Positions 29,162 through 40,664 of a stretch of 64,000 nt of DNA are shown one piece after another. Location: assembly GCF_001698225.1 (NCBI RefSeq), contig NZ_CP016594.1, forward strand, positions 2,604,001-2,668,000. Reading direction: 5' to 3'. Position numbers and translations under genes: made by a program. How positions within the stretch are numbered: the stretch's first letter is position 1; every line of letters begins with the position of its first letter. This DNA is from Gordonia terrae (GTDB lineage Bacteria > Actinomycetota > Actinomycetes > Mycobacteriales > Mycobacteriaceae). The notes below the pieces were generated by a model. That model had not been told where the DNA came from and searched no databases. It saw nothing but the letters and a program-made list of their open reading frames with translations.

Positions 29162-30547
29162 GTGGACGGACTGTTCGACCCACCTGACGATCCTCGGGCA
29201 GGTTCTGCCGGGCCCGGCAACGCGGGCGGCCTCACCGCGCCGCCGTCCCCGACCGCGCCGCTCGCGGTCCGGATGCGCCCGCAGAACCTCGACGAGATCG
29301 TCGGGCAGCAGCACCTGCTCGGGACCGGCTCGCCGCTGCGGAAGCTGATCAGCGGGTCGGGCGCGGCGTCGGTGTTGCTCTACGGGCCACCGGGCACCGG
29401 CAAGACCACCATGGCCTCGCTCATCGCGCGGGCCACCGGCGGCCGTTTCGAGGCGTTGTCCGCGCTGACCGCAGGGGTGAAAGAGGTGCGGGCGGTCATC
29501 GACGTGGCCCGCCGCCGGCTCATCGGCGACGGCAAGAACGGCGGTCAGCAGACGGTCCTGTTCATCGACGAGGTGCACCGGTTCTCCAAGACACAGCAGG
29601 ATGCACTGCTCGACGCAGTGGAGAACCGCATCGTCCTGCTCGTCGCCGCGACGACCGAGAACCCGTCGTTCTCGGTGGTCGCCCCGCTGCTGTCCCGGTC
29701 GCTGGTCCTGCAGCTGCGGTCCCTGACCGACGCCGACATCCGCGAGGTGCTGACCCGGGCGGTCGCCGACCCGCGGGGGCTGGACGGCAAGGTCGAGGTC
29801 TCCGACGCCGCCTACGACCACCTCGTCGCGGTGTCGGGCGGGGACGCGCGCCGGGCGCTGACCGCCCTCGAGGCGAGCGCCGACTCGACGGAGTCCATCG
29901 ACCTGGCCGACGTCGAGACCGCCATCGATCGCGCCGCGGTGCGCTACGACCGGGACGGCGACCAGCACTACGACGTGACGAGCGCGTTCATCAAGTCCAT
30001 CCGTGGTTCGGACGTCGACGCCGCCGTGCACTATCTCGCGCGGATGATCGCGGCGGGGGAGGACCCGCGGTTCATCGCGCGGCGCCTGATGATCCATGCC
30101 AGCGAGGACATCGGGATGGCCGACCCGACGGCCCTGCAGACCGCGGTCGCGGCCGCTCAGGTCGTGAACCTGGTCGGGATGCCGGAGGCCAAACTGGCAC
30201 TCACCCAGGCGACCATCCACCTCGCGACGGCCCCGAAGTCGGCGGGTGTGGTGTCGGCCATCGGCGCGGCCCTCGCCGACGTCGAGTCGGGCAAGGCCGG
30301 CGCGGTTCCGGCCCACCTGCGCGACAGCCACTATCCGGGGGCCAAGAAGCTGGGCAACGGCGTCGCCTACCGATATCCGCACGATGATCCCGATGGCGTT
30401 GTGGCGCAACAGTATGCGCCCGACGATCTGGTCGGGAGGGACTACTACGTCCCCACCGACCACGGGCTGGAGCGCGAGATCGGTCCGCGAGTGGCGAAGT
30501 TGCGGTCGATCGTGCGCGGCGCGGTGTCGCGGCGCCGGTCCCGCTGA
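29162..30547 (+). CDS. rarA: RarA/MgsA replication-associated recombination ATPase
   Basis: RarA is an AAA+ ATPase acting at stalled replication forks and related to the clamp loader. The 461-residue protein has the family opening [21 protein letters not shown] at about 37, Walker [11 protein letters not shown] at about 76, Walker [12 protein letters not shown] at about 133, sensor 1 AATTENPSF, and the C-terminal oligomerisation domain with the family pattern [15 protein letters not shown]. The start is GTG at 29162, preceded by a proline- and glycine-rich 35-residue tail. It lies directly upstream of alaS, the usual order in the Mycobacteriales. Confidence 0.95.
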   Translation: MDGLFDPPDDPRAGSAGPGNAGGLTAPPSPTAPLAVRMRPQNLDEIVGQQHLLGTGSPLRKLISGSGAASVLLYGPPGTGKTTMASLIARATGGRFEALSALTAGVKEVRAVIDVARRRLIGDGKNGGQQTVLFIDEVHRFSKTQQDALLDAVENRIVLLVAATTENPSFSVVAPLLSRSLVLQLRSLTDADIREVLTRAVADPRGLDGKVEVSDAAYDHLVAVSGGDARRALTALEASADSTESIDLADVETAIDRAAVRYDRDGDQHYDVTSAFIKSIRGSDVDAAVHYLARMIAAGEDPRFIARRLMIHASEDIGMADPTALQTAVAAAQVVNLVGMPEAKLALTQATIHLATAPKSAGVVSAIGAALADVESGKAGAVPAHLRDSHYPGAKKLGNGVAYRYPHDDPDGVVAQQYAPDDLVGRDYYVPTDHGLEREIGPRVAKLRSIVRGAVSRRRSR

Positions 30548-30595
30548 CGTTCTCGCAGTTGAGAGTCCCTGCGCCGTTCGACGACCCGCCGACGG

Positions 30596-30655
30596 TAGGC
30601 TGGGATGTCGCGACATCAACGGCCGCCACCACCAACGGCTGCGATCACCAACGGC
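30596..30655 (+). promoter_or_regulatory. alaS promoter and leader with palindrome and 16-bp periodic repeat
   Basis: TAGGCT at 30596-30601 fits the TANNNT -10 pattern. Two bases later comes the perfect palindrome GATGTCGCGACATC (30604-30617), at the expected transcription start. The leader then repeats (T/C)CAACGGC at 30616, 30632 and 30648, an exact 16-bp period. It looks regulatory, but I cannot match it to a known element. No T-box features are seen. Confidence 0.45.
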
Positions 30656-30670
30656 AGGACGAAACCCACA

Positions 30671-33382
30671 GTGCAGACGCATGACATCCGGAAGCGGTTC
30701 CTGGACCACTTCATCAAGGCCGGGCACACCGAGGTGCCGAGCGCTTCGTTGCTGCTCGACGATCCCAACCTGTTGTTCGTGAATGCCGGCATGGTCCCGT
30801 TCAAGCCGTTCTTCCTGGGTGAGCAGACCCCGCCCTACTCGCGGGCCACCAGCGTGCAGAAGTGTGTCCGGACCCTCGACATCGACGAGGTCGGCATCAC
30901 CACCCGGCACAACACCTTCTTCCAGATGGCGGGCAATTTCTCCTTCGGCGACTACTTCAAGCGGGAGGCCATCACCTTCGCCTGGACGCTGCTGACCAAC
31001 AGCGTCGCCGACGGCGGCTTCGGCATCGACCCGCAGAAGCTGTGGCCGACCGTCTACCTCGACGACGACGAGGCCGAGGCCATCTGGCGTGATGAGATCG
31101 GTGTCCCCGCCGAACGCATCCAGCGACGCGGCATGAAGGACAACTATTGGTCGATGGGCGTGCCTGGCCCGTGCGGTCCCTGTTCGGAGATCTTCTACGA
31201 CCGCGGGCCCGAGTACGGCGTGGAAGGCGGCCCCGAGGCAGATGAGGACCGTTACATCGAGATCTGGAATCTCGTGTTCATGCAGAACATCCGCGGCCCC
31301 GGCGGCGGCAAGGACAACTACGAGATCCTCGGTCCGCTGCCGAAGCAGAACATCGACACCGGCATGGGCGTCGAGCGCGTGGCCTGCATCCTGCAGGGCG
31401 TCGACAACGTCTACGAGACCGACCTGTGCAAGCCCATCATCGATCTCGCCGCGCAGCTGTCCGGGCGGGCCTACGGCGCCGGTTCGCACGCCGACGACGT
31501 CCGGTTCCGCGTGGTCGCCGACCACGCCCGCACGTCGGCCCTGCTGATCGGCGACGGCGTGCTGCCCGGCAACGACGGCCGGGGATATGTCCTGCGTCGT
31601 CTGCTGCGGCGGGTCGTCCGGTCCATGCGTCTGCTCGGCGCCGGGAGCGGAGCGAGCGGGCCGAATCAGCTCGGTAGTGGCGACAGTCAGCCCACCATGG
31701 GCACGATCATCGGCAAGGTCATCGATCTGATGGCGCCGTCGTATCCCGAACTCGAGACCCAGCGCAAGCACATCGTCGACGTGGCGGTGGGCGAGGAGAC
31801 CTCGTTCTCCAAGACCCTCGCCGCGGGTTCGAAGCTGTTCGCCGACGCCGCGACCGCCACCAAGGCCGCGTCGCGCAGCACCATCACCGGGTCGGACGCC
31901 TTCACCCTGCACGACACCTACGGTTTCCCGATCGACCTCACCCTGGAGATGGCGGCCGAGGCCGGTCTCGCCGTCGACCAAGAGGGCTTCACCGCGCTCA
32001 TGGCCGAACAGAAGCAACGCGCCAAGGCCGACGCGACCGCCCGGAAGACCGGGCACGCCGATCTCAGCGTCTACCGCGACTTCCTCGACCGCGGGCCGAC
32101 CGAGTTCACCGGCTTCGACGAGCTGGTGTCGGAAGCCCGCGTCCTCGGCCTCGTCGCCGACGGTGCGCGATTGCCCGCCGCATCGGCCGGGCAGGAGCTG
32201 ACGGTCGTTCTCGACCGCACGCCGCTGTACGCCGAGTCCGGTGGACAGATGGCCGACATCGGCACCATCAGCACCGGATCCGGAGTTCGCATGTCGGTCA
32301 CCGACGTGCAGAAGGTCGGGAAGTCGGTGTGGCTGCACAAGGTCCGCATCGACGAGGGTGAGATCGAAGAGGGCGACGAGGTACTCGCCGCGGTGGACAC
32401 CGCCTGGCGTCACGGCGCCACCCAGGGCCACTCGGGCACCCACATGGTCCATGCGGCGCTGCGCGAGGTCCTCGGCCCCGGGGCGACGCAGGCCGGGTCC
32501 CTGAACCGTCCCGGTTATCTGCGTTTCGACTTCAACGCCGGCGGTCCGGTGACCGAGGCCCAGCGTCGTGAGATCGAGGAGATCAGCAACGCCGCGGTCG
32601 AGGCGAACTATCAGGTCAACACCTTCGAGACCGGTCTGTCCGAGGCCAAGGCGATGGGCGCGATGGCGCTCTTCGGCGAGAACTACGGCGACGTCGTCCG
32701 CGTCGTCGAGATCGGCGGGCCGTTCTCGATGGAGCTGTGCGGCGGCACGCACGTCGCGTCGTCGTCCCAGATCGGACCCATCACCCTGATCGGCGAATCC
32801 TCGGTCGGCTCGGGCGTCCGGCGCGTCGAGGCGTATGTCGGCATGGACTCGTTCCGGTTCCTGTCGAAGGAACGGGCGCTGCTGGCCGGGCTGGCGTCGT
32901 CGCTGAAGGTGCCGTCCGAGGAGGTGCCGGGCCGCGTGGAGCAGCTCGTCACCAAGCTGCGCGACGCCGAGAAGGAACTCGAGCGGGTGCGCGCCGACGC
33001 CGCACGGGCCGCGGTCTCCGGTCTTCTCGAGACCGCGACGACCGTCGGTGCGACGCTCGTGGTCGAGGGCCGGGTGCCGGGCCTGGACGCCAACGGGCTC
33101 CGCTCGGTGGTGACCGACCTGCGTGGCCGGGTCGCCGACCGGCAGGCGGTGATCGCGCTCTTCTCGCCGAGCGGTGACGGGCCGGATGCCAAGGTGCCGT
33201 TCGTGATCGCCACCACGGCCGCCGCGCGGGACGCCGGGATCAAGGCCGGCGACCTCGTCAAGGAAGTCGCACCGCTGCTCGGCGGACGTGGCGGCGGCAA
33301 ACCCGACCTGGCTCAGGGTGCCGGTACCGATCCGTCGGGCATCGCCGCCGCGCTGACCCGCATCCGCGAGTTCGTCGCCTGA
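30671..33382 (+). CDS. alaS: Alanyl-tRNA synthetase
   Basis: AlaRS charges tRNA-Ala and hydrolyses mischarged species. The 903 residues show the catalytic domain with [15 protein letters not shown] and [19 protein letters not shown], the tRNA-recognition region, the editing domain with zinc ligands HSGTHMVHA (about 587) and CGGTH (about 690), and the C-Ala domain with the glycine-rich [13 protein letters not shown] close to the C-terminus. The GTG at 30671 places the family opening [12 protein letters not shown] correctly. A stretch of about 20 residues at about 322-343 ([11 protein letters not shown] and following) is absent from the usual family and coincides with a 34-bp dispersed repeat. 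The TGA overlaps ruvX by one base. Confidence 0.97.
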   Translation: MQTHDIRKRFLDHFIKAGHTEVPSASLLLDDPNLLFVNAGMVPFKPFFLGEQTPPYSRATSVQKCVRTLDIDEVGITTRHNTFFQMAGNFSFGDYFKREAITFAWTLLTNSVADGGFGIDPQKLWPTVYLDDDEAEAIWRDEIGVPAERIQRRGMKDNYWSMGVPGPCGPCSEIFYDRGPEYGVEGGPEADEDRYIEIWNLVFMQNIRGPGGGKDNYEILGPLPKQNIDTGMGVERVACILQGVDNVYETDLCKPIIDLAAQLSGRAYGAGSHADDVRFRVVADHARTSALLIGDGVLPGNDGRGYVLRRLLRRVVRSMRLLGAGSGASGPNQLGSGDSQPTMGTIIGKVIDLMAPSYPELETQRKHIVDVAVGEETSFSKTLAAGSKLFADAATATKAASRSTITGSDAFTLHDTYGFPIDLTLEMAAEAGLAVDQEGFTALMAEQKQRAKADATARKTGHADLSVYRDFLDRGPTEFTGFDELVSEARVLGLVADGARLPAASAGQELTVVLDRTPLYAESGGQMADIGTISTGSGVRMSVTDVQKVGKSVWLHKVRIDEGEIEEGDEVLAAVDTAWRHGATQGHSGTHMVHAALREVLGPGATQAGSLNRPGYLRFDFNAGGPVTEAQRREIEEISNAAVEANYQVNTFETGLSEAKAMGAMALFGENYGDVVRVVEIGGPFSMELCGGTHVASSSQIGPITLIGESSVGSGVRRVEAYVGMDSFRFLSKERALLAGLASSLKVPSEEVPGRVEQLVTKLRDAEKELERVRADAARAAVSGLLETATTVGATLVVEGRVPGLDANGLRSVVTDLRGRVADRQAVIALFSPSGDGPDAKVPFVIATTAAARDAGIKAGDLVKEVAPLLGGRGGGKPDLAQGAGTDPSGIAAALTRIREFVA
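31636..31669. repeat. 34-bp GC-rich dispersed repeat inside alaS
   Basis: The element starts CGGCGCCGGGAGCGGAGCGA and ends GGGCCGAATCAG. A copy identical at 32 of 34 positions lies at 45853-45886 in the start of the pyr-operon membrane-protein gene. Here it is read as [11 protein letters not shown] and sits in a variable loop of AlaRS. Confidence 0.8.
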
Positions 33383-33843
33383 TGCCCGACCCGCAATCCC
33401 GGCCCGACGCTGCGCCGCGGACCCGAGGACGACTCCTCGGCATCGACGTCGGGAGCGTGCGGATCGGCGTCGCCGTGTGTGACCCCGACGGCATCCTCGC
33501 CACGCCGGTGGAGACGGTGCGCCGGACTCCGTCGCGCACAGACGATCTCGACCGGATCGCGGCCCTGGTCACCGAGTACGAGGCCGTCGGCGTGGTCGTG
33601 GGCCTCCCGAAGACGCTCAAGAACACCGCGGGCACGGCGGCGGAGACCGCGCGTGCTTTCGGGGACCGACTCGCGTCCCGGATAGACCCGGTGGCGGTGC
33701 ATTGGCACGACGAACGTTTCACGACGGTGACCGCACAGCAGGCACTGCACGCGAGCGGCCGGACGGTGAAGTCCTCGCGCGCGGTGATCGACCAGGCCGC
33801 GGCGGTCGCTATTCTTCAGGGGTGGTTGGATGCACGACGGTGA
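33382..33843 (+). CDS. ruvX: RuvX/YqgF, Holliday junction resolvase-like nuclease
   Basis: The RNase H-fold protein YqgF/RuvX acts in 16S rRNA 5'-end processing and related RNA or DNA cleavage. The 153-residue sequence has the first motif [16 protein letters not shown], the [10 protein letters not shown] block, and [17 protein letters not shown] with the conserved glutamate; the last acidic site is in [15 protein letters not shown]. It lies in the order alaS-ruvX-mltG-aroE, conserved in mycobacteria. Its ATG overlaps the alaS stop. Its function here is inferred from the family. Confidence 0.95.
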   Translation: MPDPQSRPDAAPRTRGRLLGIDVGSVRIGVAVCDPDGILATPVETVRRTPSRTDDLDRIAALVTEYEAVGVVVGLPKTLKNTAGTAAETARAFGDRLASRIDPVAVHWHDERFTTVTAQQALHASGRTVKSSRAVIDQAAAVAILQGWLDARR

Positions 33844-33859
33844 GTCAGGGGAGCCTCCG

Positions 33860-35689
33860 GTGACCGACGATCGGCGTCGCACACGCCACCGCGACGGCCA
33901 GGGACGCCGAACCGAGGGCATGGATCCGGAGCGTCTGCGGTATTTCACCCAGTCCGCCGAGGGATCCCCGCACACGCGGCATCGTCGCCGCCGGACCGGT
34001 CCGGACTCCGCGGACCCGGCCGGCCGTCGGCCGGTCCCGCCGCCCGTCCCGCCCGCCGAGCAGGCGCGTCCGGTGGCCGGCTCGCCGCGGCCGCGCGCGA
34101 CGCCGGTCCGCATCCCGCCGGGACAGACGCCGACCCCGCCGCCGGTCGCGCCGCGCCCCGCGCCGCCGCAGTCCGACACCGATGCCACGATGGCTCGTCC
34201 GCCCGCCCCCGAGCAGCCCGCCCCGAAGCGGCCGGCCCCCGAGCGGCCCGCCCCGGAGCCGCCGGCCCCGGAGCCGCCCGTCCGCGGGTCCCGCGACGAC
34301 GGATTCCGTTCTGCTCCAGTCGCTTACGAACCCGCCGGGTACGAGCAGGATCGCTACGCCGACGAGTCATACGACGACTCGCGGTACGGCCCGCCTGTCG
34401 AGACCGCACGACCGGTTCGCGACCCCGCGCCGGCGGCCCCGGCATCGGGCCGGGGTGTCGACGAGCCCGACGACTGGTGGGCCGGGGTCGACGACACCGA
34501 GTCCGAGCCGCAGACACGCCGTGCCCCGCGCCGCACGCGCAGCCGGGGTAGACGTCGTGCGGTGCTGGCTCTTGCGATCGTCTTCATGCTCGCGCTCATC
34601 ACCGGCGTCGGCTACTACGGCGTGCGCGCCACCGGCCTGCTCGAGTCGCGCAAGGACTACACCAACGCGGCGGGTGCCGGCGACGTGGTCGTCGACATCC
34701 CGGACAACTCCACACTCGCCGATTTCGGCCGCATCCTCGTCGACGCCGACGTGGTCGGCAGCGTGCGCGCCTTCGTCGATGCCGCAGGCGGACAGCCGAT
34801 GTCGGGTGGGCTGTACAAGATGCGCACCCAGATCCCGGCGACCACCGCCGTCGAGATGCTGACCGACGACGGTGCCGAACACCGGGTCGGGCGGGTGGTG
34901 ATCCCGCCGGGACTGCAGCTCGATTCGAAGACGGGTATCGACGGCAAGGTCACCCCGGGCATCTTCCAGCTCATCGAGAACGCGACGTCGTTCTCGGTCA
35001 ACGGACAGCAGGAGGGGGTGACCGTCGCCGACCTCGAGAAGGCCGCGGCGCAGGCCACCCCGGAGGAGCTCGGCGTACCCGAGTGGGCCCGCCAGAACGT
35101 CGCCGCGATGACGGGCGACCACCGGCGGATCGAAGGACTCATCGCGCCCACCACCTGGGAGCGGGTCGAACCCGATCACACCGCCACACAGATCCTGCAG
35201 GAGATGATCTCCAAGAGCGGGGCGATGTTCGAGCAGTGGGGGCTGCTGGACCGCAACAACTCCGGGCTCGAGCCGTACGAGACCCTCATCGCGGCGTCGA
35301 TCGTGGAGCGCGAGGTCCGTCACGTCGAGGACGCGCCGAAGGTGGCGCGGGTCATCCGCAACCGACTCGACCGCGACCAGTTGCTGCAGATGGACTCCAC
35401 GCAGAACTACACCGCCGACATCACGAACATCGACGTCCACGGCGAGGCCTACAAGAACGACAACGAGTGGAACACCTACCGCTACAAGGGGTTGCCGCCG
35501 ACACCGATCGCGGCGGTCGGCGTACCGGCCCTCGAGGCGATGCTCGACCCGGCCCCGGGCGGATGGCTGTACTTCGTCACGGTCGACACCGCCGGGACGA
35601 CGCTGTTCGCCAACACCTTCGAAGACCACAAGCGCAATCGCGAGGTCGCCTGCCGTAACAAGCTGGTGGCCACGGGATGTAGTCAGTGA
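33860..35689 (+). CDS. mltG: Endolytic murein transglycosylase MltG
   Basis: MltG cuts nascent peptidoglycan strands and sets glycan length. The long N-terminal cytoplasmic part (about 1-230) is basic, then proline- and alanine-rich with PAPE-like repeats, a disordered tail typical of actinobacterial MltG. One membrane helix lies at about 233-253 (VLALAIVFMLALITGVGYYG). The LysM-like and catalytic domain follow, with LIAASIVEREVRH (catalytic glutamate, about 480) and MDSTQNYT, then PTPIAAVGVPALEAML. The GTG at 33860 is preferred because AGGGGAG (33847-33853) lies six bases upstream; an ATG at 33830 inside ruvX would add 10 residues. It overlaps aroE by four bases. Confidence 0.94.
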   Translation: MTDDRRRTRHRDGQGRRTEGMDPERLRYFTQSAEGSPHTRHRRRRTGPDSADPAGRRPVPPPVPPAEQARPVAGSPRPRATPVRIPPGQTPTPPPVAPRPAPPQSDTDATMARPPAPEQPAPKRPAPERPAPEPPAPEPPVRGSRDDGFRSAPVAYEPAGYEQDRYADESYDDSRYGPPVETARPVRDPAPAAPASGRGVDEPDDWWAGVDDTESEPQTRRAPRRTRSRGRRRAVLALAIVFMLALITGVGYYGVRATGLLESRKDYTNAAGAGDVVVDIPDNSTLADFGRILVDADVVGSVRAFVDAAGGQPMSGGLYKMRTQIPATTAVEMLTDDGAEHRVGRVVIPPGLQLDSKTGIDGKVTPGIFQLIENATSFSVNGQQEGVTVADLEKAAAQATPEELGVPEWARQNVAAMTGDHRRIEGLIAPTTWERVEPDHTATQILQEMISKSGAMFEQWGLLDRNNSGLEPYETLIAASIVEREVRHVEDAPKVARVIRNRLDRDQLLQMDSTQNYTADITNIDVHGEAYKNDNEWNTYRYKGLPPTPIAAVGVPALEAMLDPAPGGWLYFVTVDTAGTTLFANTFEDHKRNREVACRNKLVATGCSQ

Positions 35690-36573
35690 CCGGCGGACCC
35701 GCCGTGAACACTATGCCCGCCGACATCCGCTCCCCGTACGGCGCTCACCGCCGGGCCGCGGTCCTGGGTTCGCCGATCACTCACTCGCGCTCGCCGCGCA
35801 TCCATCTGGCCGCTTACCGGGCGTTGGGGCTGGCCGACTGGCGATACGACCGGATCGAGTGCACCGCCGATCGTCTGCCCGAGATAGTGTCCGGCGCCGA
35901 CGCCGACTTCATCGGCTTCTCGGTCACCATGCCCAACAAGCGGGCGGCCCTCGACTTCGCGGCCGAGCGCACCGAGCGCGCCGAGCTCGTCGGGTCGGCC
36001 AACACCCTCGTGCGGGTGCCGTCCGGATGGCGCGCCGACTGCACCGACATCGACGGAATGGCCGGTGCACTCACCGATCTCGCGGTCGGCGCCGACATCG
36101 CGTCCGGGACCACGCCCCTCGCCGTGGTCGTCGGGGCGGGCGGGACGGCCCTGCCGACGATCATGGCCCTCGCCGGCGCGGGCGTCACCGACGTCGTGGT
36201 CGTCGCCCGTGACGCCGGCCGCGCCGCGCCCGTCCTCGACCTCTGTGAACGGCTGGGCCTGAGTGGCGAGGTCCTGCCCTTCGAACCCGCCGAGGCCCTG
36301 GACCGCCGGTGTCGGGACTCCGCCGTCGTCGTGTCGACCGTGCCCGCCGAGGCGGCCTCCGGACTGGCGTCGACGCTGGCGCAGGCCCGCAAGGTCGTGG
36401 ACGTGATCTACGACCCCTGGCCGACGCCGCTCGCGACGGCGGTCGGTGCGGCCGGCGGAACCGTCGTCGGCGGTCTGGTCATGCTGGTGAACCAGGCGTT
36501 CCGGCAGGTCGAACTCTTCACCGGGCTCCCCGCACCCCGCGAGGCGATGATCGAGGCCCTCACCGCTGACTGA
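35686..36573 (+). CDS. aroE: Shikimate dehydrogenase
   Basis: AroE reduces 3-dehydroshikimate to shikimate with NADPH. The 295-residue protein has the substrate motif SPITHSRSPRIH at about 30, the catalytic lysine in MPNKRAALDFA at about 84, the NTLV block, and DCTDIDGM with the catalytic aspartate. The Rossmann part has VVGAGGTALPTIMAL, and the C-terminal block GLVMLVNQAFRQVELFTG is typical. The GTG start overlaps the mltG stop. The rest of the shikimate genes (aroC, aroK, aroB) follow about 500 bp downstream. Confidence 0.95.
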   Translation: MTGGPAVNTMPADIRSPYGAHRRAAVLGSPITHSRSPRIHLAAYRALGLADWRYDRIECTADRLPEIVSGADADFIGFSVTMPNKRAALDFAAERTERAELVGSANTLVRVPSGWRADCTDIDGMAGALTDLAVGADIASGTTPLAVVVGAGGTALPTIMALAGAGVTDVVVVARDAGRAAPVLDLCERLGLSGEVLPFEPAEALDRRCRDSAVVVSTVPAEAASGLASTLAQARKVVDVIYDPWPTPLATAVGAAGGTVVGGLVMLVNQAFRQVELFTGLPAPREAMIEALTAD

Positions 36574-36659
36574 CGCCGCGACGTTCGAGGTCGTCCACAC
36601 GACGAACGGCGTGTGGACAGAGGTGCGGTGATGCGTCGGTCCCGCGTCATGCTCGGCGG

Positions 36660-37064
36660 ATGGGTGAATGCGCAATCCTGGTGTGGCTGTCGGTGGTCGC
36701 GGTGACCGACGCCGAGACCCGCCGGATCCCGAATACGCTCGTCTGGCCGGGGATCTGCGGTGCCATGGGCGCGTGCATGGTCCACCCGGGGGTGGCGGTG
36801 GCCGCCCTGACGGCCGCGACCCCGTACGCGCTGGCGTTCGGAAGGCGATGGTGCGGCGGCGGGGACGTCAAATTCGCCGCGGCGTGCGGTGCGCTCGCCC
36901 TCGACTGGGGCGCCGCGCTTCTCGTCGTCACACTCGCGTCGCTCATCGCGGTGGGCGTGGTACTCGCCGACCGAGTGGCCCGCCGGGAGCCGGCCGGTAC
37001 CGCCGCGCATCCGCACGGGCCGGCGCTCGTCGCCGCGACGATCGTCGTCGCCGGTCTGCTGTGA
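36660..37064 (+). CDS. Small A24-family prepilin peptidase
   Basis: This is a 134-residue integral membrane protein of the type IV prepilin peptidase family without the N-terminal methylase domain. The two catalytic aspartates are in VAVTDAETRRIPN (about 16) and GGGDVKF (about 69), the GxGD-type motif. Four or more hydrophobic segments cover most of the length. No pilin or secretion genes lie near it, so its substrate, perhaps a Flp-like pilin, must be encoded elsewhere. M. tuberculosis has a homologue in the same place after aroE. The preceding 86 bp show no gene. Confidence 0.88.
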   Translation: MGECAILVWLSVVAVTDAETRRIPNTLVWPGICGAMGACMVHPGVAVAALTAATPYALAFGRRWCGGGDVKFAAACGALALDWGAALLVVTLASLIAVGVVLADRVARREPAGTAAHPHGPALVAATIVVAGLL

Positions 37065-37133
37065 CGCGTGCTACCCGTGATTCGGCGGCGCCGCCGTCGG
37101 ACGGGGCACGGCCGCATGGAACAATCGACCACT

Positions 37134-38320
37134 GTGTTGCGCTGGATAACTGCCGGAGAATCCCACGGCCCCGCCCTGGTCGCCATCGTCGAGGGCATGG
37201 TGGCCGGTGTCGAGGTCACCTCGTCCGACATCGGCGAGCAACTGGCTCGCCGCCGGCTCGGCTACGGCCGCGGAGCGCGGATGAAGTTCGAGGCCGACAA
37301 GGTCACCGTGCTCGGCGGGGTCCGCCACGGTCAGACCATGGGCGGTCCGGTCGCCATCGAGATCGGCAACACCGAGTGGCCCAAATGGGAGACGGTGATG
37401 GCCGCCGACCCCGTGGACGAGGCCGAGCTCGAGGGCAGCGCGCGCAACGCGCCGCTGACCCGTCCCCGGCCCGGCCACGCCGACTACTCGGGCATGCTCA
37501 AGTACGGCTTCGACGACGCCCGGCCGGTGCTCGAGCGTGCCAGCGCGCGAGAGACCGCGGCCCGCGTCGCAGCGGGCACGGTCGCCCGCAACTTCCTCCG
37601 TCAGGTGCTCGGCATCGACGTCGTCTCCCATGTCATCTCGATCGGCGCGAGCGATCCCTATGTCGGCCCCCCGCCGCGCATCTCCGACCTCGAGGCCATC
37701 GACGCCAGCCCGGTCCGGGCCTTCGACGCCGATGCCGAGAAGTCGATGATCGCCGAGATCGAGGCGGCGAAGAAGGACGGCGACACGCTCGGTGGCGTCG
37801 TCGAGATCGTCGCGACCGGGGTACCGGTCGGGCTCGGCTCGCACGTGAGCGGTGAGACCCGCCTGGACGCCAAGCTCGCGGCCGCGCTGATGGGCATCCA
37901 GGCCATCAAGGGCGTCGAGGTGGGCGACGGATTCACCACCGCGCGCCGTCGCGGCAGCGAGGCCCACGACGAGATGGTGCCCGGCGCCGACGGCGTACTG
38001 CGCTCGACCAACCGCGCGGGCGGGCTCGAGGGCGGCATGACCAACGGCGAGGACCTCCGCGTGCGCATCGCCATGAAGCCGATCTCGACGGTGCCGCGCG
38101 CACTGTCGACGATCGACATGTCGACGGGGGAGACGGCCAGCGCGATCCATCAGCGTTCCGACGTCTGCGCCGTGCCCGCGGCGGGTGTGGTCGCCGAAGC
38201 GATGGTCGCACTCGTCGTCGCCCAGGCCGCGCTCGAGAAGTTCGGCGGTGACTCGGTCGGCGAGACCGCCGCGAACCTCGCCGCCTACCGGGCCGCGGTC
38301 GACGCGCGTCCGCCCCGGGC

Positions 38321-38324
<4 letters not shown>
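37134..38324 (+). CDS. aroC: Chorismate synthase
   Basis: AroC converts EPSP to chorismate using reduced FMN. The family opening [16 protein letters not shown] begins at residue 2 when the GTG at 37134 is used; an ATG at 37116 would add six unrelated residues. Further signatures are [31 protein letters not shown], and the C-terminal [19 protein letters not shown]. Length is 396 residues. It is followed by aroK in an ATGA overlap, making an aroC-aroK-aroB operon. Confidence 0.96.
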
Positions 38325-39996
<1,672 letters not shown>

Positions 39997-40037
39997 GCCT
40001 GACGCCCGGTCAGCTGCCGGTCACCCTTTGCGCCGAC

Positions 40038-40568
40038 TCAGCGAATGCGCTGGGTCGGCGCGTCCGCGTCGGCGGGGATGCCGTCCTCGTGATGGGTCGA
40101 GCGATCCTCGTGGACCGACCAGTCGTCGTCGGCGGCGCCCTTGTTCTGGTCGCGCCGCACGAGGAAGCGGCCGATGGCCGCGCCGACGAAGGCCGGGACG
40201 AAGACGAGCAGCGCGGTGAACGACGCACCCGCGACGAGTTCGACGAACAGGCTGGCCTGTCCGATCCCGGCGAGGACGACCGTGCCGAGGATCCAGGAGA
40301 TCAGTCCGGCGAGGACGCCGGCCAGGACACCGGCCTGCAGCCACCGCACCGTGAGGTCCTCGTAGTCGTCGGGGTCCGGGTTGGCGCGCGCGTCACGGAT
40401 GCCGTCGTAACCACCCCACAGCAGGGCGATGAGGACGACGACGGCGATCGCGATGGTGCGCCAGACGGTGGAGTTCAGCGGCGCCTGGACCACTGCGAAT
40501 CCGAGCAACACCCGGGCGAGGACGTGAACTGCGGTCATCGTCAGACCGCGCACCAACCACGAAGACAT
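40038..40568 (-). CDS. B-4DMT-type four-helix membrane protein
   Basis: The 176-residue protein has four hydrophobic segments (about 4-22, 31-48, 71-95 and 100-120) and a charged, disordered C-terminal tail. This is the pattern of the B-4DMT family of small actinobacterial membrane proteins, named as putative transporters; the function is not established. It lies between aroB and pepQ, facing the opposite way, as its homologue does in M. tuberculosis. The ATG at 40568 gives an opening SSWLVRGLTM like that of the family; an ATG at 40577 adds three residues. Much longer in-frame extensions on this strand run through pepQ and efp and are not real. Confidence 0.8.
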   Translation of the reverse strand: MSSWLVRGLTMTAVHVLARVLLGFAVVQAPLNSTVWRTIAIAVVVLIALLWGGYDGIRDARANPDPDDYEDLTVRWLQAGVLAGVLAGLISWILGTVVLAGIGQASLFVELVAGASFTALLVFVPAFVGAAIGRFLVRRDQNKGAADDDWSVHEDRSTHHEDGIPADADAPTQRIR

Positions 40569-40651
40569 GCGCGTCATCTTACGCACGGTGGTGGTGACAG
40601 CGGACACACCTGGTCGAAGTGGTCCGGTTCGCGCGGTTCGGGTGCCCGCCG

Positions 40652-40657
40652 TAGCGT
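40652..40657 (+). promoter_or_regulatory. Candidate -10 for a leaderless pepQ transcript
   Basis: TAGCGT fits the mycobacterial TANNNT -10 pattern and ends seven bases before the GTG at 40665. Transcription would then begin at, or within a base or two of, the start codon. No ribosome-binding site is present, which agrees with a leaderless message. Confidence 0.45.
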
Positions 40658-40664
40658 GGCTGGG

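Noticed and set aside
30548..30670. T-box riboswitch before alaS
   Set aside because: No T-box sequence, no specifier loop and no terminator/antiterminator pair is visible in the short leader.
29045..32752. A 1235-residue open frame on the minus strand opposite the kinase-like gene, rarA and alaS
   Set aside because: It is a GC-driven shadow of genes with clear family motifs on the plus strand. Its product is low-complexity and rich in Arg, His, Asp and Gly, with no recognisable domain. Similar shadows at 2225-4216, 47362-50772 and 58571-61027 are rejected for the same reason.
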